Assembly: GCA_051747385.1 (NCBI GenBank)
Contig: JBNJGB010000029.1
Coordinates: 1-64,000 of the forward strand
Source of the DNA: JBNJGB01 sp051747385
GTDB taxonomy: Bacteria > Myxococcota_A > UBA9042 > PHBI01 > JACKFB01
Direction of reading: 5' to 3'
DNA length: 64,000 nucleotides
Shown here: piece after piece, positions 36,606-48,944 of the stretch
Layout of the letters: each line of letters starts with the position of its first letter
How positions within the stretch are numbered: position 1 is the stretch's first letter
Made by a program: the position numbers and the translations under genes
The notes under the pieces: model-generated
What the model was told of the DNA's origin: nothing
Databases searched by the model: none
What the model saw: the letters and a program-made list of their open reading frames with translations, nothing else

Positions 36606-37427
36606 TCAGAGCCGGATCCAGAGGTCGATGACGGGCCAGACGGGGAGGGCTCGGGTCTCGCCCTCGTAGACGACGCGCGTGTCGCCGGTCCCGGGCAGGG
36701 TGCGGACGGTGTCCTCCTCGACGACCAGGGCGAAGTCCCCCACGGCGATCCCGGCGCCGAGGTGGATGTTGCCCCAGGCGTGGGCGTACATGGCCTGGAC
36801 CGTGGTGCGGCTGGTGCCGGACCCGGACCAGGGGTGCAGCAGGGTGTTGGCGTGCAGCATCACCAGGTCGTCCGAGCCCAGCAGCCACAGCACCGAGCCG
36901 CGCATCGCCAGCATGAAGCGCTGAGGTGCCACGTCGAGGAAGTCGGCAGCGGGGCCCGTCCCGGCCGACAGCAGGAGCCCGTCGGTCGGCTCCCAGCTGA
37001 CCGTGCCGGTGAGCTGGGCCGTGCCCGGGAAGCCGCACTCGTCGCGACAGGCCGCGTCGTCCACGAGCCGACGGCCCTCGTCGTCCACCTGGTCGAGAAA
37101 GGACCAGGTGGCGTCCACGTCCACGGCGAAGGCCACGGGGCCCTCCCGGGTCACCCGCCAACGGGTCGACACCTTCGGGGCCAGGATGAGCAGCAGGATG
37201 GGGTGCAGGGCCACCTGGACCCGGTCGCTCACGCCGTACTGGAGCGGCGTGAAGACGCCCACCTCGAACTCGCCCTGGTCGAGGGTGTAGGCGCTGCCGT
37301 AGGTCAGGTCGCTCCGGCCGGCCCAGGCGCCCAGCGCGGGAGCCGCTCCGACGCACAGGATCAGCAGCGCCACCAGGGTGCGGAGGCACGCGCGAAGGAC
37401 CGGACGTTCGGAGTGCGGCGGGGCCAT
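36606..37427 (-). CDS. Hypothetical exported, barrel-like protein
   Basis: The 273-residue protein has a signal peptide (residues 1-33, cleavage near ALG-AW) and then alternating beta segments (YGSAYTLDQGEFEVGVFTPL, VQVALHPILLLILAPK, PVWPVIDLWIRL at the end). Two Cys near CRDECG may pair. The pattern and the final aromatic-leucine stretch suggest an outer-membrane protein, but the family is not recognised. The ATG at 37427 gives the signal peptide a normal length; the longer frame upstream is rejected because it adds an arginine-rich region before the signal. It is followed by the ParA gene at 200 bases. Confidence 0.65.
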   Translation of the reverse strand: MAPPHSERPVLRACLRTLVALLILCVGAAPALGAWAGRSDLTYGSAYTLDQGEFEVGVFTPLQYGVSDRVQVALHPILLLILAPKVSTRWRVTREGPVAFAVDVDATWSFLDQVDDEGRRLVDDAACRDECGFPGTAQLTGTVSWEPTDGLLLSAGTGPAADFLDVAPQRFMLAMRGSVLWLLGSDDLVMLHANTLLHPWSGSGTSRTTVQAMYAHAWGNIHLGAGIAVGDFALVVEEDTVRTLPGTGDTRVVYEGETRALPVWPVIDLWIRL

Positions 37428-37498
37428 GGCGTCTCCGGGAGGTGTACCACCGCGCCGCCGGGGCGGCCAGAGCCGGCCCCGGCGACGCGGAGCGGGCC

Positions 37499-37936
37499 TC
37501 AGCGCAGGCTCGCCACCCGCCGCAGCGGTGCGTCGACGGCCTCCCGCGCCTCGGCGGACGGGCGCTCCGTGAGCGTGTTCCGGCCCTTCACGCGGATCCA
37601 CGGCTTCAGCTTCCGGACCGTCTTGAGGCCGATGCCCTTCACGCGCGCCAGCTCGACGGCGCGCTTGAAGCGGCGGTGGGTGCGGTACTCCACCACCCGC
37701 TGCGCCAGGCTCGGCCCGATGCCGGGCAGGAGCATGAGCTGATCGGTGTCGGCCGTGTTGATGTTCACCACGCCCTCCGAGCCGGACGCGGTGATCGCGC
37801 CGGGCGACGTGGCGGCGCCGGCGGACGGGGTGGCGGCCACGAGCACGCCGGCGACGGCGACGAGCGCGGCGAGGACGAGCGCGCGGACGGGCGCCGCGCG
37901 GAGGGCGGAGCGGGAACGGGACGTGTACATCTGCAT
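37499..37936 (-). CDS. ComEA-like helix-hairpin-helix DNA-binding protein
   Basis: The 145-residue protein has an N-terminal signal/anchor (about residues 12-40) and a ComEA-type helix-hairpin-helix pair: VVNINTADTDQLMLLPGIGP, then FKRAVELARVKGIGLKTVRKL. Such exported proteins bind double-stranded DNA in the periplasm during natural transformation. No comEC or pilus genes are nearby. It has a strong AGGAGGAG ribosome site. Five 21-bp-spaced repeats lie upstream (38087-38182) and may regulate it. Confidence 0.82.
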   Translation of the reverse strand: MQMYTSRSRSALRAAPVRALVLAALVAVAGVLVAATPSAGAATSPGAITASGSEGVVNINTADTDQLMLLPGIGPSLAQRVVEYRTHRRFKRAVELARVKGIGLKTVRKLKPWIRVKGRNTLTERPSAEAREAVDAPLRRVASLR

Positions 37937-38086
37937 CGTGATCTCCTCCTGGCGGCTGGGGTGCGATGGGCCGCGCCGGCCGCCTCGGCGTCGGCGGGCC
38001 GTGGATGGATCACGATGCGTGCCGACTCTGTAAGTGCCTGGAATTGCGTGCGCGGGCAGTGATCGGAAGCGCCGGGCGGGTCGCCT

Positions 38087-38182
38087 GGTGTCTCGGACCG
38101 GCGGCCCGGTGTCTCGAATCGCGGCGCGGGGTGCCTCGATCGCCCGTCGTGGTGTCTCGATCGGAGCCCGGGGTGTCTCGAG
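38087..38182. repeat. Five direct repeats of GGTGTCTCG at 21-22 bp spacing
   Basis: The core GGTGTCTCGA/G begins at 38087, 38108, 38130, 38151 and 38172 (the third reads GGTGCCTCG). Spacing is 21, 22, 21 and 21 bases, i.e. two helical turns, with degenerate sequence between cores. The array lies between the end of the DUF3467 gene and the start of the ComEA-like gene, both on the minus strand. Same-face spacing suggests a multimeric DNA-binding protein. Confidence 0.75.
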
Positions 38183-38188
38183 GCACTC

Positions 38189-38491
38189 TCAGTGGAGGAT
38201 GGTGCCCGGGTCGTTCGAGCCCGATCCGATGGGCCCGTACTTCTTCTCGAACAGCTCGATGTTCCGGGTCAGGGCCGCGTGGAGGAACTTCGCGTGCGCC
38301 GGGCTCATGATGAGGCGGGCGCGCACCGTGGCCTGCTTGCTCTGGGGCGGCAGGAACAGCGCGTCCACCACGAACTCCGTCTGGTTGTGGAAGATGCGCG
38401 CCATGTTCACATAGGAGCCCTCGGCGACCTCCTCGTCGAGCTTCACCTGGATCTGGACGCGCTTCGGCTTGCCGGTCTCGTCGTCGGCCAT
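38189..38491 (-). CDS. DUF3467 domain protein
   Basis: The 100-residue cytoplasmic protein matches the small DUF3467 family: IQVKLDEEVAEGSYVNMARIFHNQTEFVVDALFLPP, then ARLIMSPAHAKFLHAALTRNIELFEKKYG. Members are widespread single-domain proteins of unknown function. It has a good AGGAGGAG ribosome site. It is divergent from glpK and followed by the 21-bp repeat array. Confidence 0.82.
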   Translation of the reverse strand: MADDETGKPKRVQIQVKLDEEVAEGSYVNMARIFHNQTEFVVDALFLPPQSKQATVRARLIMSPAHAKFLHAALTRNIELFEKKYGPIGSGSNDPGTILH

Positions 38492-38660
38492 CGTCTCCTC
38501 CTGCGGCTCGGGCGGTCGGGCGCCCGTTGTCCGGCGCAGAGCCCCCGCCCGTCAACCGTCCCGGCGCCGAACGCGTTGACAGGATGCGCGTCCCGTCCGA
38601 GTCTCGTCGCCCGCCGAATCAGGCACGAGGCCCGCCGCAGCGGCAGAGGAGGAGGCCACC

Positions 38661-40166
<1,506 letters not shown>

Positions 40167-40371
40167 CGAGGGCCGCCCGGGGCTGCCCGGTTTCCGGACC
40201 GGAGTTTAGCCGCACGCGAGGACCTCGGTTATCCTCCCGCTCCCATCCCGGAATACCCGGACCGTCCGGTCCGAAGATCGAGAACCAGCCGAGCCGGCGT
40301 CGCCCGGCGCGGGGTCGTCCGCGCCGCCGCCTGCTCACATCCCCACGCCGAACGCACTCGAGGCCCCCGCC

Positions 40372-41619
40372 ATGCACCTCAACGAGCTCAAGCAGATGGA
40401 GATCGACGAGCTGTTCACGCTCGCCAAGGATCTCGGCGTCGACGGCTCCCGCGGCCTGCGCAAGCACGAGCTGATCTTCGCCATCCTCCAGAAGCGCGCC
40501 AGCGCCAACGAGCCCATCCAGGGCGAGGGCGTGCTGGAGATCCTCCCCGACGGCTTCGGCTTCCTGCGCAGCGCCGAGTCGAACTACTTCCCCTGCTCGG
40601 ACGACATCTACGTGTCGCCGAGCCAGATCCGCCGGTTCAACCTCCAGAAGGGGGACACGGTCGGCGGGCTCGTGCGGCCGCCCAAGGACAACGAGCGGTA
40701 CTTCGCGCTCCTCAAGGTGGAGTCCATCAACTACGAGGACCCCGAGGTCGCGCGCACCAAGACCCTGTTCGACAACCTCACGCCGCTGTACCCGGAGGAG
40801 AAGCTCCACATGGAGCACTCGCCGGACAACGTCTCCACGCGCGTCATCGATCTCCTGACGCCCATGGGCAAGGGCCAGCGCGCGCTCATCGTGGCGCCGC
40901 CGCGGGCCGGCAAGACGGTGCTCCTCCAGGACATCGCCCACGCCATCACGGCGAACCACCCGGAGGCCTACCTCATCGTGCTGCTCATCGACGAGCGGCC
41001 CGAGGAGGTGACCGACATGCAGCGGTCGGTGAAGGGCGAGGTGGTCAGCTCCACCTTCGACGAGCCGGCCGACCACCACGTCCACGTCGCGGAGATGGTC
41101 ATCGAGAAGGCCAAGCGCCTCGTGGAGCACAAGCACGACGTGGTGATCCTGCTGGACTCCATCACGCGCCTGGCGCGGGCCTACAACACGGTCGAGCCCC
41201 CGTCGGGCAAGGTGCTGTCCGGCGGCGTGGACGCCAACGCCCTGCACAAGCCGAAGCGCTTCTTCGGCGCGGCCCGGAACATCGAGCACGGCGGCAGCCT
41301 CACGATCATCGGCACCGCGCTCATCGACACCGGCAGCCGCATGGACGACGTGATCTTCGAGGAGTTCAAGGGCACCGGCAACTGCGAGCTGCACCTGGAT
41401 CGGCGGCTCATGGAGAAGCGCATCTTCCCGTGCCTGGACATCAACAAGTCCGGCACGCGCAAGGAGGAGCTGCTCCAGGAGCAGGTCACCCTCAACCGGG
41501 TCTGGATCCTGCGCGAGTTCCTGAACCCGCTGAACCAGGTCGACGCGATGAAGTTCCTCATCGACAAGGTCACCGCCGTCGACACGAACACGGAGTTCCT
41601 CGACGCCATGGCCCGCTGA
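40372..41619 (+). CDS. rho: Transcription termination factor Rho
   Basis: The 415-residue RNA-dependent ATPase has the N-terminal helical bundle (MHLNELKQMEIDELFTLAKD), cold-shock-like RNA-binding domain (GFGFLRS, DDIYVSPSQIRRF), Walker A APPRAGKT, LLIDERPEEVTDM and the R-loop region NIEHGGSLTIIGTAL. Length is like E. coli Rho with no extra insertion. It stops untranslated transcripts and would set polarity on long operons such as those here. The 205-base leader (40167-40371) may carry autoregulation; I see no clear hairpin-T terminator there. rpmE and prfA follow. Confidence 0.98.
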   Translation: MHLNELKQMEIDELFTLAKDLGVDGSRGLRKHELIFAILQKRASANEPIQGEGVLEILPDGFGFLRSAESNYFPCSDDIYVSPSQIRRFNLQKGDTVGGLVRPPKDNERYFALLKVESINYEDPEVARTKTLFDNLTPLYPEEKLHMEHSPDNVSTRVIDLLTPMGKGQRALIVAPPRAGKTVLLQDIAHAITANHPEAYLIVLLIDERPEEVTDMQRSVKGEVVSSTFDEPADHHVHVAEMVIEKAKRLVEHKHDVVILLDSITRLARAYNTVEPPSGKVLSGGVDANALHKPKRFFGAARNIEHGGSLTIIGTALIDTGSRMDDVIFEEFKGTGNCELHLDRRLMEKRIFPCLDINKSGTRKEELLQEQVTLNRVWILREFLNPLNQVDAMKFLIDKVTAVDTNTEFLDAMAR

Positions 41620-41737
41620 CCGGTCCCAGTTCGCTCTTGCGCGACCACTGCGGTTGCTGTAAACGTCCCGACCCCACGCGTGGCGCCCGGCCGAGCGCCG
41701 GATCGTCGCGCGCCCGAACACGCTACGGAGGCGCGTC

Positions 41738-42061
41738 GTGAAGGAAGGCATCCACCCGAAGTACCACCCGGTCATCTTCCGGGACGTCTCCACGGGCGAC
41801 GAGATCGTCACCCGGTCGACCATGACCTCGAAGGAGACCCGCGAGGTCGACGGGGTGACCCACTACGTGATCGATCGCGACATCACGTCGTTCACGCACC
41901 CCTTCTACACCGGCAAGCAGAAGCTCGTGGACACCGAGGGGCGCATCGATCGCTTCCGCCGCAAGTACGCCCGGTCCCGCAACCAGGGCGGCGCCAAGGA
42001 GGCCGAGGCGAAGCCCGCGGCCGAGGCCAGGCCCGCCGAGGCGGACAAGAGCGAGGAGTAG
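41738..42061 (+). CDS. rpmE: Ribosomal protein bL31 type B
   Basis: The 107-residue protein begins MKEGIHPKYHPVIFRDVSTG and contains TSFTHPFYTGKQKLVDTEGRIDRFRRKY, the bL31 core. It lacks the CxxC zinc motif, so it is the zinc-independent B type. A 25-residue Ala/Glu/Lys tail extends past the core. Translation starts at GTG after a GGAGG site. The rho-rpmE-prfA order is common in bacteria and supports the call. Confidence 0.94.
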   Translation: MKEGIHPKYHPVIFRDVSTGDEIVTRSTMTSKETREVDGVTHYVIDRDITSFTHPFYTGKQKLVDTEGRIDRFRRKYARSRNQGGAKEAEAKPAAEARPAEADKSEE

Positions 42062-42131
42062 CCGTCGCGGTGTTCGTGCGCCCGCGTGTCGGGCGCTATC
42101 CTCCTCTTGAACACCGACCGGACGGCACCCC

Positions 42132-43205
<1,074 letters not shown>

Positions 43206-43799
43206 GCCGGGCGTCCCCGCCTCACAGTCCTACAGATCTCGGGGTGCCGTGGGCTCGCGGACAGTCGCGCGCCAAGCCGCCAAGGCGCGAAGGCCATCGA
43301 ACCCCTTGCACACAGGTGCGGCTGAGACTCTCGGGTCACCGGCAGGCCAACAGCGGGCATACGGGGCCGAAGCATGCCGTTTTCCTTTGCGTCTTCGCGT
43401 CTTTGCGCGAGCCATTCGTCTTGCGACATGTGACGGGCTGTGAGCCGAGACGGCGTCTCACTCATCCCCCAGTACTTCAACGCCGAGCTCCTCAAGGGGG
43501 AGCAGGCGCAGTAGGCCGGGCGTCCCCGCCTCACAGTCCTAGAGATCTCGGGGTGCCGTGGGCTCGCGGACAGTCGCGCGCCAAGCCGCCAAGGCGCGAA
43601 GGCCATCGAACCCCTTGCACACAGGTGCGGCTGAGACTCTCGGGTCACCGGCAGGCCAACAGCGGGCATACGGGGCCGAAGCATGCCGTTTTCCTTTGCG
43701 TCTTCGCGTCTTTGCGCGAGCCATTCGTCTTGCGACATGTGACGGGCTGTGAGCCGAGACGGCGTCTCACTCATCCCTGTGCGGCGTCCCCGCCGGTCG

Positions 43800-45983
43800 T
43801 CAGAACCCGAAGCCGATGCTCGCCTTGAAGAGGTGCTCCGGCTCCGGCTCGGGGTCGTCGGGTCGGGTCGGGTCGCGCCGGAACTCGGCCAGGTGGCGAT
43901 CGTCGGTGAAGGCCCGGAACCGATAGCGGAGCAGGAGCCAGAGGCCCACGTCGAAGACGTAGCGGCCCTGGAACCAGCCCTCCACGTACTCCTCGCCACG
44001 GAACGCCCACGCCGCGTCCTCCACCAGGTACTTGACGCGGGTCTGCAGGGTCAGGGCGTCGGTGGGCCGCGTCCGGGCGGAAGCGCTCACGTACCAGTCG
44101 TGCCGGAAGTGGGTCTCGAACCAGTCGTGGAGATCGGCGGCGATGTCCTCGCGGTAGTAGGTGCTGTCGGCGCTCACCGCGTCGTCCGTGAAGGTCGACT
44201 TGTAGAACAGGACCAGGCGGGTGTGGCCGGCGAGCGCGAACGCGACCTGGGCGTAGGCCGCGATCCGGGCCCCGTCGCCGGGCCGGCTCACCTCCAGTCC
44301 TTCGAGATCCACCGTGTCGCTGCCGTAGTCCGCGTCCCGCCCCCCCTCGGAGATGTCCCGGTCCGTGTACTGGAAGCCGCCGGAGACGGAGAGCCAGCGC
44401 TGCAGCTCCAGGTCCAGGCGGCCGTCCAGGTCGTAGCTCGTCACGTCCAGGGCCATGCGATGCCACAGGTCGGCCTCCACCCGCGCGCTCATCCAGCGGA
44501 GGGGGTACAGGATCAGCCGGACGGAGCCGCCGGCCTCGTCCCGATCCCGCTGGCCGAACAGCTCGTCGGGCTGCGCGAGGCCCCGGGAGTGGGGGTTGTC
44601 CCAGTCCTCGCCGTAGTAGCGGGCCTGAAGCTCCACGTCCAGGAGCCGGAAGCCGACGACGCCGCGCAGGAAGGCGGCCTGATCCCCCTCGAACGTCCGG
44701 CTGTACTCGCCGCTCAAGACCGTGTCGCCCACGTTCGCCTCGAAGTCGAGGCCCATGGCGCCGAACCCGCTCCGGTCCGGAAAGCCCGAGCTGACGGCGA
44801 AGTGGAGGTCGTCCGAGGCCGGGAAGTCGACGGCCCCGTAGTAGGCCGTGGCGCCGACCTTCAGCCGGGGCATGGGCGTGTAGCGGAGGTGTCCTCCGAC
44901 GAGCATCTCCGTGAAGGCGCGGCGGAGCTGCTCCTGGGACAGGCGGCCGGTCTTCAGGTCGTCGTCCGCGCAGGCCGCCGGGTCGGCGCCCTCCTCGCAG
45001 AGCAGCGGGTTGGTCCCGTCGTTGAAGTCCGAGTCGTCCTTCTTGCGGAGGAAGGAGCGGATCTCGTGCTGGGGCACTTCGAAGGGCTGGAACGAGCCGA
45101 AGAGCGTCCCGGAGAGGTAGTGCGTGCCGCCCAGGTGCACCCCGCGCATGGTCGCGGCGACGCCCAGGAGGCGCTCCGGCGCGGAGAAGCTCGCCGACTC
45201 CTGGTTCTCGTAGACCTGATCGTCCCCGTAGAAGCCGCTCGGGCGGGTGCGCGTCGAGGCGTCGAACGTGAGGCGCTCCGCGAACCCCACCTGGTAGGTG
45301 CCGGCGATGACGCCCCACTCGCCCTCGTCCATGGCCGCGTAGCCCTTGGGCAGGTGGAAGCGGGGCTTCGCCGGCTCCGCTGTCAGCCACGTGCGGCCGG
45401 TCTCGTGGTGATAGTCGAAGGTGCCCAGGCGATCCTGGAACAGCCCGACGAGGCCCAGGTCCACGCGCTCGGCGGCCTCGCCCCGGAACCGCAGGGCGAA
45501 GGCGGGGCTCTTGCCGTCGTCCAGCTGCTCGAGGCTGCGAAGCTCCACGTCACCGCCCAGGGGTTGCGGCGCCGGGACCTCCGGCGGGGGCGGAGGGCGG
45601 AAGACGACGAACGGCCCGATCTGGCGGAGGACGTTGTCGGGCAGGCCCAGGGCCCGGAGCGAGTCGATGTCCACCAGCGGCGCCTTCTCGCGGGCGTCGA
45701 CGAGGCGGTCGATCATGGGGAAGGTCATGCCCGGCAGGTCGTACATGGCGTCCCGGGACGCCGTGTTCACGTCCAGCGGATCCTCCAGGAGCGCCACGAG
45801 GCGATCGAACTCGTCCTGGCGGATGTCGCCGTTGTCCAGCAGCGATCGCAGGTCACCCACGGAGTCCGCCAGGATGGGCACGTCGTACTGCTCGGCGAGG
45901 GCTCCGGGGGCGAGGAGGAGCAGCGCGGTCGCCAGGACGACGAGTCCCGCGCGGCGATGCGTCACGATCACGGTTGCCAACAT
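43800..45983 (-). CDS. Helix-hairpin-helix outer-membrane protein
   Basis: The 727-residue protein has a signal peptide (residues 1-30), a ComEA-like double helix-hairpin-helix domain (about 60-125: PLDVNTASRDAMYDLPGMTF, LVDIDSLRALGLPDNVLRQIG), a proline linker, and about 580 residues of amphipathic beta strands ending in FKASIGFGF, a typical outer-membrane barrel C-terminus. This joins a DNA-binding-type motif to a barrel. The role is unknown; DNA uptake or a helical-hairpin protein contact are both possible. The ATG at 45983 follows a GGAGGAGGG site; the open frame continuing upstream is a shadow. Confidence 0.8.
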   Translation of the reverse strand: MLATVIVTHRRAGLVVLATALLLLAPGALAEQYDVPILADSVGDLRSLLDNGDIRQDEFDRLVALLEDPLDVNTASRDAMYDLPGMTFPMIDRLVDAREKAPLVDIDSLRALGLPDNVLRQIGPFVVFRPPPPPEVPAPQPLGGDVELRSLEQLDDGKSPAFALRFRGEAAERVDLGLVGLFQDRLGTFDYHHETGRTWLTAEPAKPRFHLPKGYAAMDEGEWGVIAGTYQVGFAERLTFDASTRTRPSGFYGDDQVYENQESASFSAPERLLGVAATMRGVHLGGTHYLSGTLFGSFQPFEVPQHEIRSFLRKKDDSDFNDGTNPLLCEEGADPAACADDDLKTGRLSQEQLRRAFTEMLVGGHLRYTPMPRLKVGATAYYGAVDFPASDDLHFAVSSGFPDRSGFGAMGLDFEANVGDTVLSGEYSRTFEGDQAAFLRGVVGFRLLDVELQARYYGEDWDNPHSRGLAQPDELFGQRDRDEAGGSVRLILYPLRWMSARVEADLWHRMALDVTSYDLDGRLDLELQRWLSVSGGFQYTDRDISEGGRDADYGSDTVDLEGLEVSRPGDGARIAAYAQVAFALAGHTRLVLFYKSTFTDDAVSADSTYYREDIAADLHDWFETHFRHDWYVSASARTRPTDALTLQTRVKYLVEDAAWAFRGEEYVEGWFQGRYVFDVGLWLLLRYRFRAFTDDRHLAEFRRDPTRPDDPEPEPEHLFKASIGFGF

Positions 45984-46163
45984 CCCTCCTCCGGCCCGGC
46001 TCGCAGAAGGGTTGCAGATGCGCTCGGGAGCCGCAAGGCGGGTCCCGGGAAGAGCCCGCGTGCCACGGTCCCGTCGCCGGATCGTCGCTCGGGGCGGCGT
46101 GTCGGACCTCGAAGCGACGGGCGGATTCCGATATAAGCGAGCCGGAACGCGCCCGGAGGGAGC

Positions 46164-48944
46164 ATGCTGCGGAAACCTCGCCTCACCGCCTCGTGGGCGG
46201 TCGCCCTTGGCCTCGCCCTCGTGATCCCGTCGGCCGGCTGCGAGCAGGACACCAGCCCGCTGCCCACCGTCGAGCCCTGCCACGTGGCGGAGGGCGGCCT
46301 GGTGATCACGGAGATCCTCCCCAGCCCCTCCGGCGCGGACGACGGGCGCGAGTGGATCGAGATCTACAACGCCTCCGGCGCCGCCATCGATCTGCGCAAG
46401 GTGCACCTGGTCCTGGTGCGCGACACGACTGACAAGCGGCACACCGTCGGAGCGGCGGAGCCTCTCCTCGTCGAGCCCGGGCAGTATGCGGTCCTGGCGA
46501 GCGGGGAGGAGGGGCCCGAGGCCTTCTACGTCTACGGCGACAGCCTGGGCAACATGCCCACGGCCGGTCAGCGCCTGCGCCTGGCGTGCCTGGACGGCAC
46601 CATCATCGACGAGGCCTGCTACGGCGACGCCTGCGAGCCCGCCGTGGAGGCGCCCACGGACGATCTCTCCTTCGCCTACGTGGGAGAGGGCGCTCCGGAC
46701 GCCCAGGCCAACGACGACCCGGCGGCCTGGAGCGTCGGCCCGCCCACGCCCGGCGCGGGCATCGGCGGCTGCGAGGTGCCGCCCGGGGGGCTCGTGCTCA
46801 CGGAGATTCTCCCGAACCCCGAGGGCAGCGACGACGGGAAGGAGTGGTTCGAGGTCTACAACGCCACCGGGGCGGCGGTGGACCTGCGCGGCCTGCACGT
46901 CGTGCTGTCGCCGGACGACGACGCGGCCTTCCACGTCATCGAGTCCGAGGAGCCGATCATGGTGGACGCCGACGCCTGGGCCGTGCTCGCGAGCGGGCAG
47001 GCCGGCGTGGGCGAGGTCTACGAGTACGGGTCGGCGATCGGCGACCTGAGGAACGCGGGCGACGTGCTGGCCCTGGCGTGCCCGGACGGTACGGAGATCG
47101 ACCGCGCCTGCTGGGGCGAGGCGTGCAGCGCGCTGACCCCGGTGCCTGGGGACGATCGGACGTTCGCGCTCACCGCGTCCGGGACGCCGGACGCCGCGAC
47201 CAACGACGATCCCACGTGGTGGACCGTGCAGGATGCCACGCCCGGAGCCGCGAACCCCGAGGCGCCGAAGCGGACGGAAGCGGAGCCTCCGGAGGGCTGC
47301 GAGGAACCCGTCGCCCCGCAGGCGAACTCGCTGGTGATCACCGAGGTGATGTCCAACCCGGAAGGGAGCGACTCGGGCCGCGAGTGGCTCGAGATCCACG
47401 TCCCGGGCTCGACGTGCGTCGACGTGGAGGGCGTGGTGATCAGCACCGACCCCCAGACGCCGGAGGGCGGCGAGACCCTGAGCTCGGAGACCGGCCTGAC
47501 CACCTTCGGCGGCGGCGGGTACCATGTCGTGGCGGGCGAGAGTGCGGACCTGGGCGATGTCTCCGTCATGCAACGCCTCCGGGGGCTGACCCTGCGGAAC
47601 AGCGACGGCGTGGTGGCTCTCTGGTACGACGGCCAGCTCCTGGCCACGTCGGAGTACGGCGACGGCGAGGACGGCCGCGCGGCTCAGTGGGACGGCGTAG
47701 GCTGGTGCACGTCGCCGAAGCCGTCGCCGGACGGGGCGTTCTACGGCTCGCCGGGCGAGGAGAACCCGCCCTGCGACGCGTGCTTCTGCAAGGAGGCGGG
47801 CGGAGAGATAATCCAGGCGACGTCCCCCGCCCCGGGCGAGCTGGTGATCACGGAGGTGATGCCGAACGTGCCCGGCACCGAGGCCGAGGGCGCATTGCTG
47901 GAGTGGTTCGAGGCGACCATGCCGCCCGGGGTGAGCGGCGTCCGCTCCCTGGCGTGCCTGACCTACGCCAACGGGGTCGACGCCAGCAGGACGCCCATCG
48001 TGAACCCGGAGCAGTCCTGCCTCGAGGTCGGGCCGGGGGACCCCATCCTCTTCGGGCGAAGCGCCGACCCGGAGGAAAACGGCGGCCTGGACCCGGACGT
48101 GATCTACGAGGGCTCGGCGATGACGGCCTCGGGGGGGATCGTGCTGGGCCGGACCGACGGGGCCGTGATCGACGCGGTCACCAGCTACGGGGACAGCGGC
48201 GACGGCGTCGCCCGACAGATCGGGCCGGACACGGTCGCCGCGGGGGACCCGGCCAACGACGACCCCGAGGCCTGGTGCGACGCGCTGCCGGTCTACAACG
48301 AGGAGCTGGGCGCCCAGGGCACCCCGGGTGCGCCGAACCTGGGCTGCGACGGCTGCTGGTGCCGGGACGAGGGCGGCCAGTGGATCGAGGGCTCGGCGCC
48401 CCAGCCGGGTGAGCTGAAGATCACGGAGGTCTTTCCGAACACGCCCGGCACCGAGGACCCCATGTGGGAGTGGTTCGAGGTGTGGAGCGCGGCGTCCGAG
48501 GCGCGCCACCTCAATTGCCTGCAGCCCCGGTTCGGAGGCGACGATCTGGCGGCTCTGGTGACGCAGAACCCGGACTGTGCGCCCATCGCGCCGGGGGAGT
48601 TCGCCGTGGCGTGCAACGATCCCTCCGCCGCCGCCGCCGACCTGGGCATCGAGGGGTGCCTGGGCTACGAACAACGGGCGCTGACCGGCTCCGGGAGCAT
48701 CGCGCTGCTCGTCGACGGGGAGGAGATCGACGCGGTGGCGTGGGACGACGCCTCCGACGGCGTGTCCGTCCAGGACGGCACGGCGTTCGACGGCGGGGCC
48801 TGCGACTTCACGCCGCCCGAGGGCTGGTGCGACACGCCGGCGGGATACGAGTTCGCCTCGCTGCCCGACCCGGACGCCCCGGAGGAGACCCTGACGTTCA
48901 TCGGGACCCCCGGCGCGTCGAACCCGTGCTGTCCGGCTCCGTGA
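46164..48944 (+). CDS. Lipoprotein with five lamin-tail (LTD) domains
   Basis: The 926-residue protein has a lipoprotein signal (lipobox PSAGC) and five copies of the lamin-tail domain signature: LVITEILPSPSGADDGREWI (about residue 44), LVLTEILPNPEGSDDGKEWF (210), LVITEVMSNPEGSDSGREWL (389), LVITEVMPNVPGTEAEG (558) and LKITEVFPNTPGTEDP (750). In bacteria such domains occur in surface and extracellular nucleases. A TATAAG at 46132-46137 may be its minus-10 box. It overlaps the thermonuclease gene by 4 bases, which supports a shared extracellular role. Confidence 0.86.
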   Translation: MLRKPRLTASWAVALGLALVIPSAGCEQDTSPLPTVEPCHVAEGGLVITEILPSPSGADDGREWIEIYNASGAAIDLRKVHLVLVRDTTDKRHTVGAAEPLLVEPGQYAVLASGEEGPEAFYVYGDSLGNMPTAGQRLRLACLDGTIIDEACYGDACEPAVEAPTDDLSFAYVGEGAPDAQANDDPAAWSVGPPTPGAGIGGCEVPPGGLVLTEILPNPEGSDDGKEWFEVYNATGAAVDLRGLHVVLSPDDDAAFHVIESEEPIMVDADAWAVLASGQAGVGEVYEYGSAIGDLRNAGDVLALACPDGTEIDRACWGEACSALTPVPGDDRTFALTASGTPDAATNDDPTWWTVQDATPGAANPEAPKRTEAEPPEGCEEPVAPQANSLVITEVMSNPEGSDSGREWLEIHVPGSTCVDVEGVVISTDPQTPEGGETLSSETGLTTFGGGGYHVVAGESADLGDVSVMQRLRGLTLRNSDGVVALWYDGQLLATSEYGDGEDGRAAQWDGVGWCTSPKPSPDGAFYGSPGEENPPCDACFCKEAGGEIIQATSPAPGELVITEVMPNVPGTEAEGALLEWFEATMPPGVSGVRSLACLTYANGVDASRTPIVNPEQSCLEVGPGDPILFGRSADPEENGGLDPDVIYEGSAMTASGGIVLGRTDGAVIDAVTSYGDSGDGVARQIGPDTVAAGDPANDDPEAWCDALPVYNEELGAQGTPGAPNLGCDGCWCRDEGGQWIEGSAPQPGELKITEVFPNTPGTEDPMWEWFEVWSAASEARHLNCLQPRFGGDDLAALVTQNPDCAPIAPGEFAVACNDPSAAAADLGIEGCLGYEQRALTGSGSIALLVDGEEIDAVAWDDASDGVSVQDGTAFDGGACDFTPPEGWCDTPAGYEFASLPDPDAPEETLTFIGTPGASNPCCPAP

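Noticed and set aside
38087..38182. Plasmid-type replication origin with iterons
   Set aside because: The repeats are phased, but there is no Rep gene or AT-rich region, and flanking genes are chromosomal housekeeping genes.
42073..42102. Promoter or terminator between rpmE and prfA
   Set aside because: GCGCCCGCGTGTCGGGCGC can form a hairpin and TATCCT follows, but there is no T run for a terminator and only a poor minus-35 box, so neither call is secure.
43249..43752. Pair of identical 64-codon genes
   Set aside because: Both frames lie inside the 309-bp tandem duplication and translate CGCAAAG repeat sequence. Neither has a ribosome site or recognisable protein.
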